Source: a virus. From it: a DNA stretch of 26,338 bases. The stretch's first letter is position 1. Each line of letters starts with the position of its first letter. This document shows, one piece after another, positions 1-9,800 of the stretch. The translations under genes and the position numbers were made by a program. The notes beneath the pieces are model-generated. The model was given only the letters and a program-made list of their open reading frames with translations. It had not been told where the DNA came from and ran no database searches. Location: the IMG/VR virus record IMGVR_UViG_3300048029_000390, positions 1 through 26,338 of that record. One strand, written 5' to 3'.

Positions 1-2
1 TT

Positions 3-395
3 GCTGATTACAACGCCCAAGTCGAAGAAAACAACCTTGTTATTCTCCAACGCGCCCGTAGGGACCAAGAGCTTCAAGTCAGACAGCAGGGTGAGCGACT
101 GATTGGGGCGCAGCGCGTTGCTGTAGGTGCAAGCGGCATACAAGAGCGCGGCACACCACTGGACATTTACGCCAACGCTTACTTTGGCATAGAGCGCGAT
201 GCCGCCCGCATCCAGTATGCTTCAAGTGTTGACGAAGTTCGGGCTGTTGCTGCCTCTCGCAAGGAAATCATGGAGGGCGGAGCCCGCGCCGCAACTTACC
301 AATATGCAGCTATGGGCTCCTTGCTTGGCGGCACAACGCAAGCAATCGGCACTTACGGCCAACTCGGTGGGTTTGACACGACAGGAACAGGTTAA
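3..395 (+). CDS. Internal virion protein, T7 gp14-like (3' part)
   Basis: This is an open frame without a start; the gene begins upstream of the window and 130 C-terminal residues are visible. The text is Ala/Arg/Gln-rich and helical, with the segment GAQRVAVGASGIQERGTPLD followed by a run like YANAYFGIERDAARIQYAS. That pattern recurs in small internal core or ejection proteins of podoviruses in the T7 gp14 position. It is followed with a TAATG overlap by a gp15-sized gene, which fits the gp14-gp15-gp16 order. In T7 the protein is ejected with the DNA and helps build the channel through the envelope. The family call rests on motif recall and gene order only. Confidence 0.62.
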   Translation, partial: ADYNAQVEENNLVILQRARRDQELQVRQQGERLIGAQRVAVGASGIQERGTPLDIYANAYFGIERDAARIQYASSVDEVRAVAASRKEIMEGGARAATYQYAAMGSLLGGTTQAIGTYGQLGGFDTTGTG

Positions 396-2641
396 TGCCA
401 CAAATCCCTATTTATAACCGTGGGCAAGGCCCGACAGTGCAGATGACAACCGGCACTCTCGGCCCAAAACTGTCATCTCAAGTATTTGAAAGAGCCGCCG
501 CAGCGCCTGGTGAGGTTGCCGCAAAGGCTCTTGGGGATATTGCCAAAGTGGCCGCTGACTTTGAGGTCAGGGAACAAAAAGCGGAGCTTGAGGCTGCTGA
601 ACGAGACCTGATGAACAAGGCGGATGAGGCCGCAGACAGGTTTGTTTTTGAAAACAACGACGACAACTACCGCGCCTACGGCATCAATGCTGGCAATTTT
701 AAGACCGACTGGCTGCAATCAAATGTGGACACATATGAAGGACTGAACAACCGCCAACGTGCAGCGCTGTCAAACAACATCGACCGCCGCATGCAGCTTA
801 AATTGCAGCCCGGCAAGGTAAATGCTTTTGGTCGCGGTCAGGCCCGCAAGACCGATGTCTTTAACAAGGCCGCAGAGATTCTTGTCAAGGAAATGGCTAA
901 CAGCCAAGACTCTCCCGACATGCTTGTTAAATACAACGAAGAGCTTGATGGCCTGTTTGAGTCTGCGCGGGAGCAGGGGCTGCAAGTCTCTTGGACCCCA
1001 GAGGGTGTCCGCTTTGAGGTGCAGCGTGAGGTTATAAATGGCTTCATGCAGGACGAGACCAAACCGCTTTCGTTCTTTGAAGACCTAGAGGACGAGGTCT
1101 TGAACGGCGCAGGCGCATACGCCGAGAATACGCTTGACGAGCGCCAACGCCTTGCTGGCATGTTGTCCGGCCATGTTAATGAGCTTGAAACAGTGGCTGT
1201 AGCTGACGCAACAGCAGCAGGCGAAAATGCTTTGGCGGGCATGACTATAACTTCCGATGAAACTACAAGAAGGGAGGCCCGGAACGAAGGCCTGGCGGCA
1301 GCAGAAGAGTTGCGCAGGCTGGGTAGGGCTGCGGCGGCGACAAAACTTGAGCAAAGTGTTGTGGCGCAGGGGGCGGCTCTTGCTGCTGCTGACAGGCTCA
1401 CCTTTTCTACTGAGGATGAAGTCACTCAATTTATGTCTGCGCAAAGGGAGGCAATGCAGTCTGTGCTTCCTGAGGAAAGGGCAAACGCGCTTATAAAATA
1501 CAACGCCATGCAAACTGCCATGGCCAAGAGAAAAGAGCTTATACAGGAAGACGCGGCCGGCTACGTCTATGACTCCTATTTCAGAAAATACAACCAAGCG
1601 CCTACACCTTCGCAAATAGTGGAGCATCAGCGACAGCTTGGTGTTCAAGAGTCAATCATCCGACCATTTACCAAGCGTCAGTTTACCGAGCTTTCCACGG
1701 GCATGGCTCAGGCCGATGCCTCTGGCAAGATGGATTTGATGGCGCAGTTTTTTGGTCAGTTTGAGGAGGGTGAGCAACGCAGTCTGGCTATGCGCGGAGC
1801 CCGCAATCTCGGACTTACAGCATCACAGAACATCGCTATGTCTAGGCCGGGCGACCCTCGTGCGCTCGACCTTCTTAATGCAGAAGGCGTTGAGGAAAAA
1901 ATACTGAAAGCCAGTCTAAAAGAAAAAGACATAGAGCTTGGCGACATAACCAGCGCTGTAGATGACGAGTTGGAAGAGTACCAGAAGAGCATTGTTGGTG
2001 ATGCTGCCTCGGGCTACCTAGACCAGACCAGCACGTCTGGCCGTCTTAACAGTGTCTTTGAGCAGAAACAAGCAATTTACAAACTGGCTCAAACCTATGT
2101 CGCGGCTGGAGATGATGTGAGCCAGGCGGCCAAGAAAGCCGCCGGTGTCATCACAGAACAGTTTGTTTTTGAAGAGTCTGGTGATGGCGCTGTTCGTATT
2201 CCTGCTGCGCAGTCTGCGGCTAGTCCGTTCATCATGTCTTTCCTGGACAGGAAGTTGCGCCAGCCGGGCTTTCTTGAAAACGAGTCTATTATTCCGGGCG
2301 ATGCTGGCATTGCAGCAGGCACCACCGATGAGGTCAGGGCCGCACTATTTGCATCACAAGTCAGGCAAAACGGTCGCTGGCACACAACGGACGACAACAA
2401 AGGTGTAGTCTTGCTTGATGATTTCGGAAACGCGGTCATGAAGAAGGTCAACATGTTCGGTGAGCGTGGCGAGTTCCCGGTGTACTATGACTTTGCTGAC
2501 ATCGAAGAGCGCATCAAATACGAGGCTGAGTTTATAGCTGAGTTTGGGCAACTGGCTACAATGCTTCCCGAAGAGGAGGACCGTATTGTCGAGCCGAAAA
2601 AAGCCGCCACGGCTCAACGTGCTGAGACAGGGCGGTTTTAA
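395..2641 (+). CDS. Internal virion protein, T7 gp15-like
   Basis: The product is 748 residues, almost the size of T7 gp15 (747), and sits between a gp14-like and two gp16-like genes. The sequence is soluble, acidic and strongly helical throughout, with long Ala/Glu/Gln/Arg stretches (residues about 35-75 and 270-320) and no membrane segment or enzymatic motif that I recognise. The ATG overlaps the stop of the preceding gene (TAATG) and follows a purine-rich acaggaacagg, so translation is probably coupled. By analogy it would be a core protein stored in the capsid and ejected into the periplasm with the genome. The assignment is from size, composition and synteny, not from a specific motif. 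Confidence 0.6.
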   Translation: MPQIPIYNRGQGPTVQMTTGTLGPKLSSQVFERAAAAPGEVAAKALGDIAKVAADFEVREQKAELEAAERDLMNKADEAADRFVFENNDDNYRAYGINAGNFKTDWLQSNVDTYEGLNNRQRAALSNNIDRRMQLKLQPGKVNAFGRGQARKTDVFNKAAEILVKEMANSQDSPDMLVKYNEELDGLFESAREQGLQVSWTPEGVRFEVQREVINGFMQDETKPLSFFEDLEDEVLNGAGAYAENTLDERQRLAGMLSGHVNELETVAVADATAAGENALAGMTITSDETTRREARNEGLAAAEELRRLGRAAAATKLEQSVVAQGAALAAADRLTFSTEDEVTQFMSAQREAMQSVLPEERANALIKYNAMQTAMAKRKELIQEDAAGYVYDSYFRKYNQAPTPSQIVEHQRQLGVQESIIRPFTKRQFTELSTGMAQADASGKMDLMAQFFGQFEEGEQRSLAMRGARNLGLTASQNIAMSRPGDPRALDLLNAEGVEEKILKASLKEKDIELGDITSAVDDELEEYQKSIVGDAASGYLDQTSTSGRLNSVFEQKQAIYKLAQTYVAAGDDVSQAAKKAAGVITEQFVFEESGDGAVRIPAAQSAASPFIMSFLDRKLRQPGFLENESIIPGDAGIAAGTTDEVRAALFASQVRQNGRWHTTDDNKGVVLLDDFGNAVMKKVNMFGERGEFPVYYDFADIEERIKYEAEFIAEFGQLATMLPEEEDRIVEPKKAATAQRAETGRF

Positions 2642-4281
2642 TGCTGGAAATCTATATTCCGCCACAGCAGGATAACCCCACACTGCGCCAGAATTACTTT
2701 GACTATTCAAAGTCAGGCACGATGGATGTGTTGGGGGCTACCTTCCAGCAGGCTTTCTATGAAAACCCTATGAACGCCGCACTGCGCTCAACGCAGCTTT
2801 TCTTTGGTGGTGACACGGGCCGAAAGCTGACCCCGCAAGAGTATCAAGAGAGTGAGTTCTTTCGGGAGGGCATCACAGTAGGAGAGGACGGCATCTACGA
2901 GGGTGCCGCTTCTATATTGGCTGAACGCTATGACGTGCGCTCGAAGCGGAAACTTATCCTGTCACGCTCCCGTGGCGGTGTCGGCCTCGGCACAGCACAG
3001 CTTGGTGTGGGCTTGGTCGCAAGCATGCTTGACCCGTTAGCTGTTGGGGCTGCTTTTATACCCGGTGTAGCCGCTGCGCGTTTGGGCATGGCTGTTGCCC
3101 GCCCAGTCACTGCCAGCGGTAGGTTTGCCAGGGGCGCTGTAGAGGGTGCCGTAGGAACGGCTGCGCTTGAGCCCATTGTCTATGGTGCGGCGCGGTATGA
3201 ACAGGACGCAGACTACACGCTGGCTGACAGTATGCTTAACGTAGCTTTTGGCACCGTCCTTGGTGGCGGACTCCATGCTGTTGGCGGTGCAATCGGTGAC
3301 GCAGTGTCACGTTCACGACTCAAAACAAAAAAGGCTCTTTTGCAGACAGCGGTGGCTCAACTTGCCGATGGCAGAAAAGTAGAGGTTACTCCACTTCTTA
3401 GGGCTGACCCGCAGTTGCGCAACGAACCGGCTTTCCGTGGCGCGAATGTTGTGGACGAGAGCATTGGCGAGACGCCTGAGTTAGACATGCGCCCGAAAGG
3501 CAAGCGCATACCAGACTCCCTGCGCCCCTTGCTTGTGCCTGGTGAGCGCCCGAAGAGCATCAGAGAGTTTATCAGAGGCATTGGTGGCATTAAGGGCGAC
3601 GACCCTCTGGCTACAGACTTGCTTGAGCGTAGCGGCGGTGACAGGAGCCTGTTCCGCGCTAAGAGGGGCAAGGACAAGCAGGCTCTGGACAGGGCCAGAG
3701 AAGCGGCAGAGGAGGCTGGATACTTGCCGGAGGGCTCAACTGTCGATGACTTGCTGGAGCTTGTAGCGCGGGACACAAAGGAAACGCCAGTATACTCGCA
3801 GCGTGACGCAGACTTTGATGCGCGTCTGGAGCAAGCCAGAGCAATCAACGACGAGCTTGAGAAGTACCGCATTGACCCCAAGGGCTACACAGACAAGCAA
3901 ATTGGGCAACTTTTGCAGCAGCGGTCACGTCTTGATGAAGTGCCGGAAGATGTGCCAGACGGGCTAACAGAAGAAGAGTTCTACAGGCTGCGCAAGGAGC
4001 AGCAAGAGGACACGGGCCGCAACCCTGACGTTGATGATTTTGTGGAGCGTATGCGCGAGGCCCAGGAGATTGAGGCCCGGTTCGATGACGAGCCACTTAA
4101 AAAGCTACAAGAAGAAAACGAGTTGCTTGAGGAGGACATACGCTACCTCATAGACGATGAGTTGCTGGACGAGGCAGCGCAGGAACAAATCCAAGTCTTC
4201 AACCGCCTCACCGAAAAGGCCGAGGCTGGCTATGAGAAGGGGCTGCAAGCAGCGCAAATCTGTTTGACAGGGAAAGTATAA
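2641..4281 (+). CDS. Internal core/DNA-ejection protein, first of two gp16-like parts
   Basis: A 546-residue protein starting at a TAATG overlap with the gp15-like gene. It contains a Gly/Ala-rich hydrophobic zone (residues about 113-155, 165-182 and 198-219) able to enter membranes, followed by a charged, helical, Glu/Asp/Arg-rich C-terminal half. This amphipathic make-up is typical of large ejected podovirus core proteins. Together with the next gene (838 residues) the total is 1384, close to T7 gp16 (1318), so the two may be a split gp16 equivalent. No lytic transglycosylase motif was recognised in it. The reading frame ends just before another TAATG junction. Confidence 0.55.
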   Translation: MLEIYIPPQQDNPTLRQNYFDYSKSGTMDVLGATFQQAFYENPMNAALRSTQLFFGGDTGRKLTPQEYQESEFFREGITVGEDGIYEGAASILAERYDVRSKRKLILSRSRGGVGLGTAQLGVGLVASMLDPLAVGAAFIPGVAAARLGMAVARPVTASGRFARGAVEGAVGTAALEPIVYGAARYEQDADYTLADSMLNVAFGTVLGGGLHAVGGAIGDAVSRSRLKTKKALLQTAVAQLADGRKVEVTPLLRADPQLRNEPAFRGANVVDESIGETPELDMRPKGKRIPDSLRPLLVPGERPKSIREFIRGIGGIKGDDPLATDLLERSGGDRSLFRAKRGKDKQALDRAREAAEEAGYLPEGSTVDDLLELVARDTKETPVYSQRDADFDARLEQARAINDELEKYRIDPKGYTDKQIGQLLQQRSRLDEVPEDVPDGLTEEEFYRLRKEQQEDTGRNPDVDDFVERMREAQEIEARFDDEPLKKLQEENELLEEDIRYLIDDELLDEAAQEQIQVFNRLTEKAEAGYEKGLQAAQICLTGKV

Positions 4282-6797
4282 TGCAAGCGTGTACCCAAGA
4301 CATCATTGACGCAATGCGCCAGGCTGGCTTTGAGATTGACGAGGAAGAAGCAGCGGACATCCTTGATGCTTTTGTAGATGACCTTGAGAAGCAGCAGGGC
4401 AAGATTTATTCGCAATCCCAAGAAAATCAACTACTTGAGCGCAGGCTGAAAATACACCAGCAGGCCAAGATTAGCGCTGCCATTCAGAAGCGTAACTTTC
4501 TGATTAACCAGAAACGTGCTGCTTTGCTCAAGCAGGCCATTGACAACTACGAAGGTTCTGCCGACGACGCTTTGCTCGACATCCTTGTTGGCTCGGTAAA
4601 GAACTACAAGGGTGGCCGGATGAGTGTTGACGCAAGGCGGCAGGGCATCCAGAACGACGGCGCGGGCCTGCTGCTTGCCGAGTTGCAGAAGAACGACCTT
4701 GTTGGCTTGTTCCAGTCTTCGCAGCTTGATGAGATGATTTACAAAGAACTGTTTGACGGGTTTGGCACGTCAGGCAACGCAGAGGCGCGGCAGATTGCGG
4801 AAGCCATCCAACGTGTTCAGAAGAACCTCCTCGACCGCAAGAACAGGAACGGCGCGAATATTGGCGAGTTGGCAAGCTATGTTGTTCGCCAGCGCCATGA
4901 CCCGAACCGGCTGCGCGATGCAGGGTTCGACCAATGGTACAACGACATCGTTCCTTTGCTGGATGTAGAAAAGACTTTTGATGGGGTGCGGGGTGGCGCA
5001 GCGGGGCGTAAGGCTTTCTTGCGTGAGGCTTATAACCATCTCGAAAGCGGCAACTTCCAGAAAACATCGTCTGTGACTGGCGAAGACGGCAAGGTTGACC
5101 CACTGACCGCGTTCAAAGGCCCGGCTAACCTGGCCAAGAAACTTAGCGGCTCTCGTGTGCTGCACTTTAGGGACGGCAAGTCCAGCTACCAGTACGCCAA
5201 CAAGTATTCCGGCAAGAACCTTATAAACTCTGTCCTCGACGGCATATCCAATGACGCCGAATCCATCGCGCTGATGGAGGTTTTAGGCACAAACCCGGAA
5301 GCCATGCTTGAGACGATTATCCGTGGCCGTGACGACATCACTGACCGTGGGGCGCGGCGTCTGCGCAACGCGCTCAAGGAGTTGGATGGCACAACAAGGG
5401 CTGTTGGCGCTGCACAGAAGAAGGTGCTTGGCCTTGACATGACGGCGACTGCCGCGTCAGTCAGGGCGTTGCAGAATATGTCCAAACTGGGGTTTGCCAC
5501 AATCTCTTCATTCTCGGACATCGCGTCTAAAGCCACCTTGTTACAGCGCGAGACTGGTCGCAGCTTTTTTGAGTCCTATAACGAAGCCATCCTTGATGTG
5601 ATGCGTGGGTTCACAGACACGCAAAAGCGCGAGTTCTCGTATTACCTTGGCACGGGTGTTGACACGTTCCTTGGCAGCGTACATTCGAGATTCGCGGCTG
5701 ATGACCAGTTGCCCGGTATGATGACGAAGGCACAACAAACCTATTTTAAGCTGAACGGCATGCAGTTTTGGAACAGCGCCCAGAAAGATGGCGTTGCCAA
5801 AATACTTGCGGCGGACCTGGCCAAGAACGTAGGCAAAAGGTTTGATGACTTGCCTGTTGAGTTGCGCACGACGCTTGAACTGTACGACATAAACGCGCAG
5901 GAACTGGCATTGTTCCGTGGTGTGGACCGCCAAGGCCCGGACGGGCGCGAGTATGTGTTCCCATCAATGGTGGATGAGATTGACGACGCTGCCCTAGATG
6001 CTGCGGCATCGGTCAGGTTCCAGCGGACAAACATAACACCAGAGATGCGCCAGCAGTTTCGGGATGATTTGCGCACAAGGATTGCAGCTTACTACGCAGA
6101 CAGCGCGGATGCGGCCGTGCCTACACCCGGCGCACGGGAACGCGCTATCATGAATCAAGGCACAAAGCGCGGCACACCTATCGGTGAGGCCATACGCATG
6201 ATTGCGCAGTTCAAATCATTCCCAATCACTTTTGTGACCAAAGGCTTGCAGCGTCAATATTACGGCCAGAAGGCCGTTGGCCGTTCCGGGGCAATAGGCA
6301 TCGCTCAGCTTATGGTTGGCACTACGGCTATGGGTTATATAGCCAACGCCACAAAGGACATATTGAAGGGCAGGGAGCCAAGAGAGGTTCTGACACGGGA
6401 ACGCGCACTCAAGAGCTTTACAGAGGCGTTTGTCGCAGGGGGTGGCGCTGGTATTTATGGCGACTTCTTGTTTGGTGAGTACAACCGTTATGGCCAATCT
6501 CTCACGCAAACGCTGGCCGGGCCGACATTCGGTACTCTGGACGATGTGGCTCGTATTTACGGCAGCATGATGTCGGGCGACATAGACAAAGCGGGCGAAA
6601 GGGCAGTCAATTTTGCTTTCAGGAACTTACCTGGCGCAAACCTGTTTTACCTCAAGATGGGCATAGACTATCTGTTCCTGCATGGCATCTCAGAGATGAT
6701 GAACCCTGGCTACATGCGTCGCTTGGAAAGGCGTATTGAGCGAGAGACCGGCAGTGAGTTTTACCTTCCGCCAAGCGAGTTTGCCGTAGGCAGCTAG
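4281..6797 (+). CDS. Internal core/DNA-ejection protein, second gp16-like part
   Basis: An 838-residue protein starting at a TAATG overlap after the weak SD acaggga. It begins with an acidic helical segment, then a long mixed region; a moderately hydrophobic stretch (SKLGFATISSFSDIASKATL) lies near the middle and Gly/Ala-rich apolar segments lie near residues 670-720. Such sequences are typical of the C-terminal part of big podoviral ejection proteins. The frame is open upstream of the ATG back to a stop at 4233-4235, and that extension reads like coding sequence, so this gene could once have been continuous with the preceding one. Function is inferred from size and position. Confidence 0.55.
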   Translation: MQACTQDIIDAMRQAGFEIDEEEAADILDAFVDDLEKQQGKIYSQSQENQLLERRLKIHQQAKISAAIQKRNFLINQKRAALLKQAIDNYEGSADDALLDILVGSVKNYKGGRMSVDARRQGIQNDGAGLLLAELQKNDLVGLFQSSQLDEMIYKELFDGFGTSGNAEARQIAEAIQRVQKNLLDRKNRNGANIGELASYVVRQRHDPNRLRDAGFDQWYNDIVPLLDVEKTFDGVRGGAAGRKAFLREAYNHLESGNFQKTSSVTGEDGKVDPLTAFKGPANLAKKLSGSRVLHFRDGKSSYQYANKYSGKNLINSVLDGISNDAESIALMEVLGTNPEAMLETIIRGRDDITDRGARRLRNALKELDGTTRAVGAAQKKVLGLDMTATAASVRALQNMSKLGFATISSFSDIASKATLLQRETGRSFFESYNEAILDVMRGFTDTQKREFSYYLGTGVDTFLGSVHSRFAADDQLPGMMTKAQQTYFKLNGMQFWNSAQKDGVAKILAADLAKNVGKRFDDLPVELRTTLELYDINAQELALFRGVDRQGPDGREYVFPSMVDEIDDAALDAAASVRFQRTNITPEMRQQFRDDLRTRIAAYYADSADAAVPTPGARERAIMNQGTKRGTPIGEAIRMIAQFKSFPITFVTKGLQRQYYGQKAVGRSGAIGIAQLMVGTTAMGYIANATKDILKGREPREVLTRERALKSFTEAFVAGGGAGIYGDFLFGEYNRYGQSLTQTLAGPTFGTLDDVARIYGSMMSGDIDKAGERAVNFAFRNLPGANLFYLKMGIDYLFLHGISEMMNPGYMRRLERRIERETGSEFYLPPSEFAVGS

Positions 6798-6809
6798 TTA
6801 AGGTATAAG
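6781..6809 (+). promoter_or_regulatory. Candidate sigma70-type promoter for the tail fibre gene
   Basis: TTGCCG at 6781-6786 and TATAAG at 6804-6809 are separated by exactly 17 bp. The -10 box lies in a small dyad (GGTAT-AAG-ATACC). The predicted start near 6816 gives a very short leader that begins at the AAGGAG ribosome-binding site of the fibre gene. It overlaps the end of the core-protein gene. Confidence 0.45.
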
Positions 6810-6827
6810 ATACCGAAGGAGTGACGC

Positions 6828-9800
6828 ATGACAATCAGCAGCACCAACACAAAGAATAGTTATTCCGGCGACGGCTCCACCGTAGCTTTTAGCTATACTT
6901 TCAAAATCTTAGACGACGATGACATCACAGTCATCCTGCGTACTAATGCGACTGGCACCGAAACAGTCAAGACCAAGACGACACACTACAGTGTCTCTGG
7001 GGTTGGTAACGCTGGCGGTGGCACGATTACGTTTGTCTCTGCCCCTGCTGCGACTGAAACTGTTGTCCTGATTCGTGCGATTCCACTGACACAGACCACT
7101 GACTACACTCCTAACGACCCGTTCCCAGCCGTTACCCACGAGGACGCGCTGGACAAGCTGACACTGATGGCGCAGGACACCCAAGAAGAGGTTGACCGTT
7201 CCATCAAGCTGTCGCGCACCAATACAATGACATCGACCGAGTTCACGGTTGGTGCCACTGACCGTGCCAACAAGGTCTTTGCCTTCGACAGCAGCGGTGA
7301 GCTTGCTGTCACGCAGGAGATTGGCACGTTCCAGGGTGACTGGGCCGCTTCGACTGCCTATGCAGAGCGTGATTTGGTGAAGGACACCAGCACCAATAAC
7401 ATCTTTATTGTTAATTCTGCGCATACAAGCTCAGGCTCTCAGCCGCTGACAACTAATGCCAATGCTTCCAAGTATGACCTGATTGTGGATGCGGCCTCGG
7501 CCACCACAAGTGCAACAAACGCAGCCTCCAGCGCGACTGCGGCAGCTACCAGCGCCACAGCAGCGGCTAACTCTGCAACAGCGGCGGCAACATCCGAGTC
7601 AAATGCCGCTAGCAGTGAGTCCGGGGTGGCTGCAAACGCCACAGCAGCGGCTGCAAGCGCGGCTTCTGCATCAACGAGCGCTACAAATGCCAGCACGTCC
7701 GAGACCAATGCGTCCAACAGCGCCTCGGCAGCGGCAACGTCGGCCACCAATGCTGCTACAAGCGCAACCAGTGCGTCTAACTCAGCGTCGGCTGCTGGCA
7801 CATCCGAGACAAATGCGGCGACCAGCGCCACCAATGCTGCTAACAGCGCGGCTGCTGCCTCGACATCTGCCAGCAACGCGGCCACCAGCGAGTCAAATGC
7901 CTCTACAAGCGAGTCTAACGCCTCTACAAGCGCCTCTAGTGCATCCACCAGCGCTTCTAACGCTGCCGCATCTGCTGCGGCTGCTGCGGCCTCCTTCGAT
8001 GCCTTCGACGACATTTACCTAGGTGCCAAAGCCTCGGCTCCGACTGTGGACAATGACGGGGACGCGCTGACGACTGGTGACCTGTATTTCGACACAGGCG
8101 ACAACGAGCTTTACATCTGGAACGGCTCGGCCTGGCAGGCGGCATCACCGAACATTGTTGCTGACACCACCCCGCAACTGGGCGGCAACCTCGACACCAA
8201 CGGCAACGACATCAACTTCGGCGACAACGACAAGGCCGTGTTTGGTGCTGGCTCTGACTTGCAGATTTATCATGATGGGTCGAGTAGCAGAGTTGTAAAC
8301 GCAACAGGCAATCTGAAGTTGCAGGCTGACATTCTAGAGCTTCTAAATGAGTCTGGAACTGAGCAGTATCTCAACGCCACATACAATGGGGCAGTTAATC
8401 TTTATCATAACAACGCCCCTAAACTAGCCACCACCGCCACCGGCATCGACGTGACCGGCACGGCAGTCACAGACGGCCTCACCGTCGCTGGCAACGTCAG
8501 CGTGGACGGCGGCACGATTAAACTTGACGGTAACTATCCTGTAGGCACCGCCAACGTGGCGTTGGGTGACCAAGCACTAGATGACGGTTCTCTCAGCGGC
8601 ACATATAACACAGCTATTGGTCATCGTAGTCTTACCGCAAACACTTCTGGCGCAACCAATGTGTCTGTTGGCGGTGACTCTATGTTGGCGAACACCACCG
8701 GAAGCAACAACGTGTCGATGGGCGTTGGTGCTATGGTTGCGAACACCACAGGCGGTAACAACGTCGCTATCGGTAGACAGGCACTTGATGCCAACACCAC
8801 TGCAAACAATGGAACAGCAGTTGGTCATCAGGCGCTTTCAAGCAACACTACGGCAAGCGGAAACACAGCGGTCGGATATGCTGCTGGCTTCACCAACACT
8901 ACCGGAGGGAGCAACACCTTTGTCGGACAGCAAGCTGGCTACACAAATAACGCAGACAACAACACGGCAGTGGGTAAGGATGCACTTGCCCTAAACACCA
9001 CCGGCGCAAACAATGTCGCTGTCGGTTCAACAGCACTAGATGCAAACACCACAGCATCTAACAACACTGCAATCGGACACAATGCGCTGACGGATAACAC
9101 AACCGGCGCACAAAATGTGGCCGTTGGCACCACCGCTTTGGGTGATAACACAGAGGGGAATAATAACACTGGTGTTGGTTGGAATGCCCTGCGCCTCAAC
9201 ACCACCGCAAACTCCAACTCTGCGTTTGGCTATGCGGCACTTGATGCAAATACCACTGGCACATTGAATGTTGCGGTAGGTGTAAATGCGCTTGGGGCTA
9301 ACGTTACTGGGGGCGATAACACCGCTGTTGGCACAAATGCCTTGTTTGATAATACGGCGTCCGCCAACACCGCTGTCGGTAAAGATGCGCTTGCTAACAA
9401 CACATCCGGCGCAGGGAACACCGCCGTTGGCGCAAACGCCCTTGATGCAAACACCACTGGTATTCGCAATGCGGCACTTGGCAATGGCGCATTAGGCGCA
9501 AGCACTACCGGACAATATAATGCTGCCTTTGGTTGGGGTGCGCTGAACGTCAACACCACCGCATCCAATAACACTGCCGCTGGATACTTTGCACTTGGCG
9601 CAAACACCACCGGCACAAACAACACCGCTGTAGGTCAAATTTCCCTAGATGCTTGTACGACGGGTAATGGCAACACCGCTTTAGGCCGTGCTTCTGCCAG
9701 TTCTTTAACCTCTTCGGATGACAACACTTATATTGGCTATCAGTCTAATTCTGTAGGAGTCTCAGGTGATGACAATACGGGAGTAGGGGCGAATACTCTG

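Noticed and set aside
838-1648. Long antisense frames inside the gp15-like gene
   Set aside because: They overlap each other and a well-supported sense gene; their composition is that of a mirror frame.
4528-5103. Antisense frame of 191 codons inside the core protein gene
   Set aside because: Arg/Gln/Ser-rich shadow with no ribosome-binding site, opposite a convincing gene.
7439-8014. Long antisense frame (191 codons) over the Ala/Ser/Thr region of the fibre
   Set aside because: It is low-complexity Ala/Val/Leu text, the mirror of the repeat codons, with no independent start signal.
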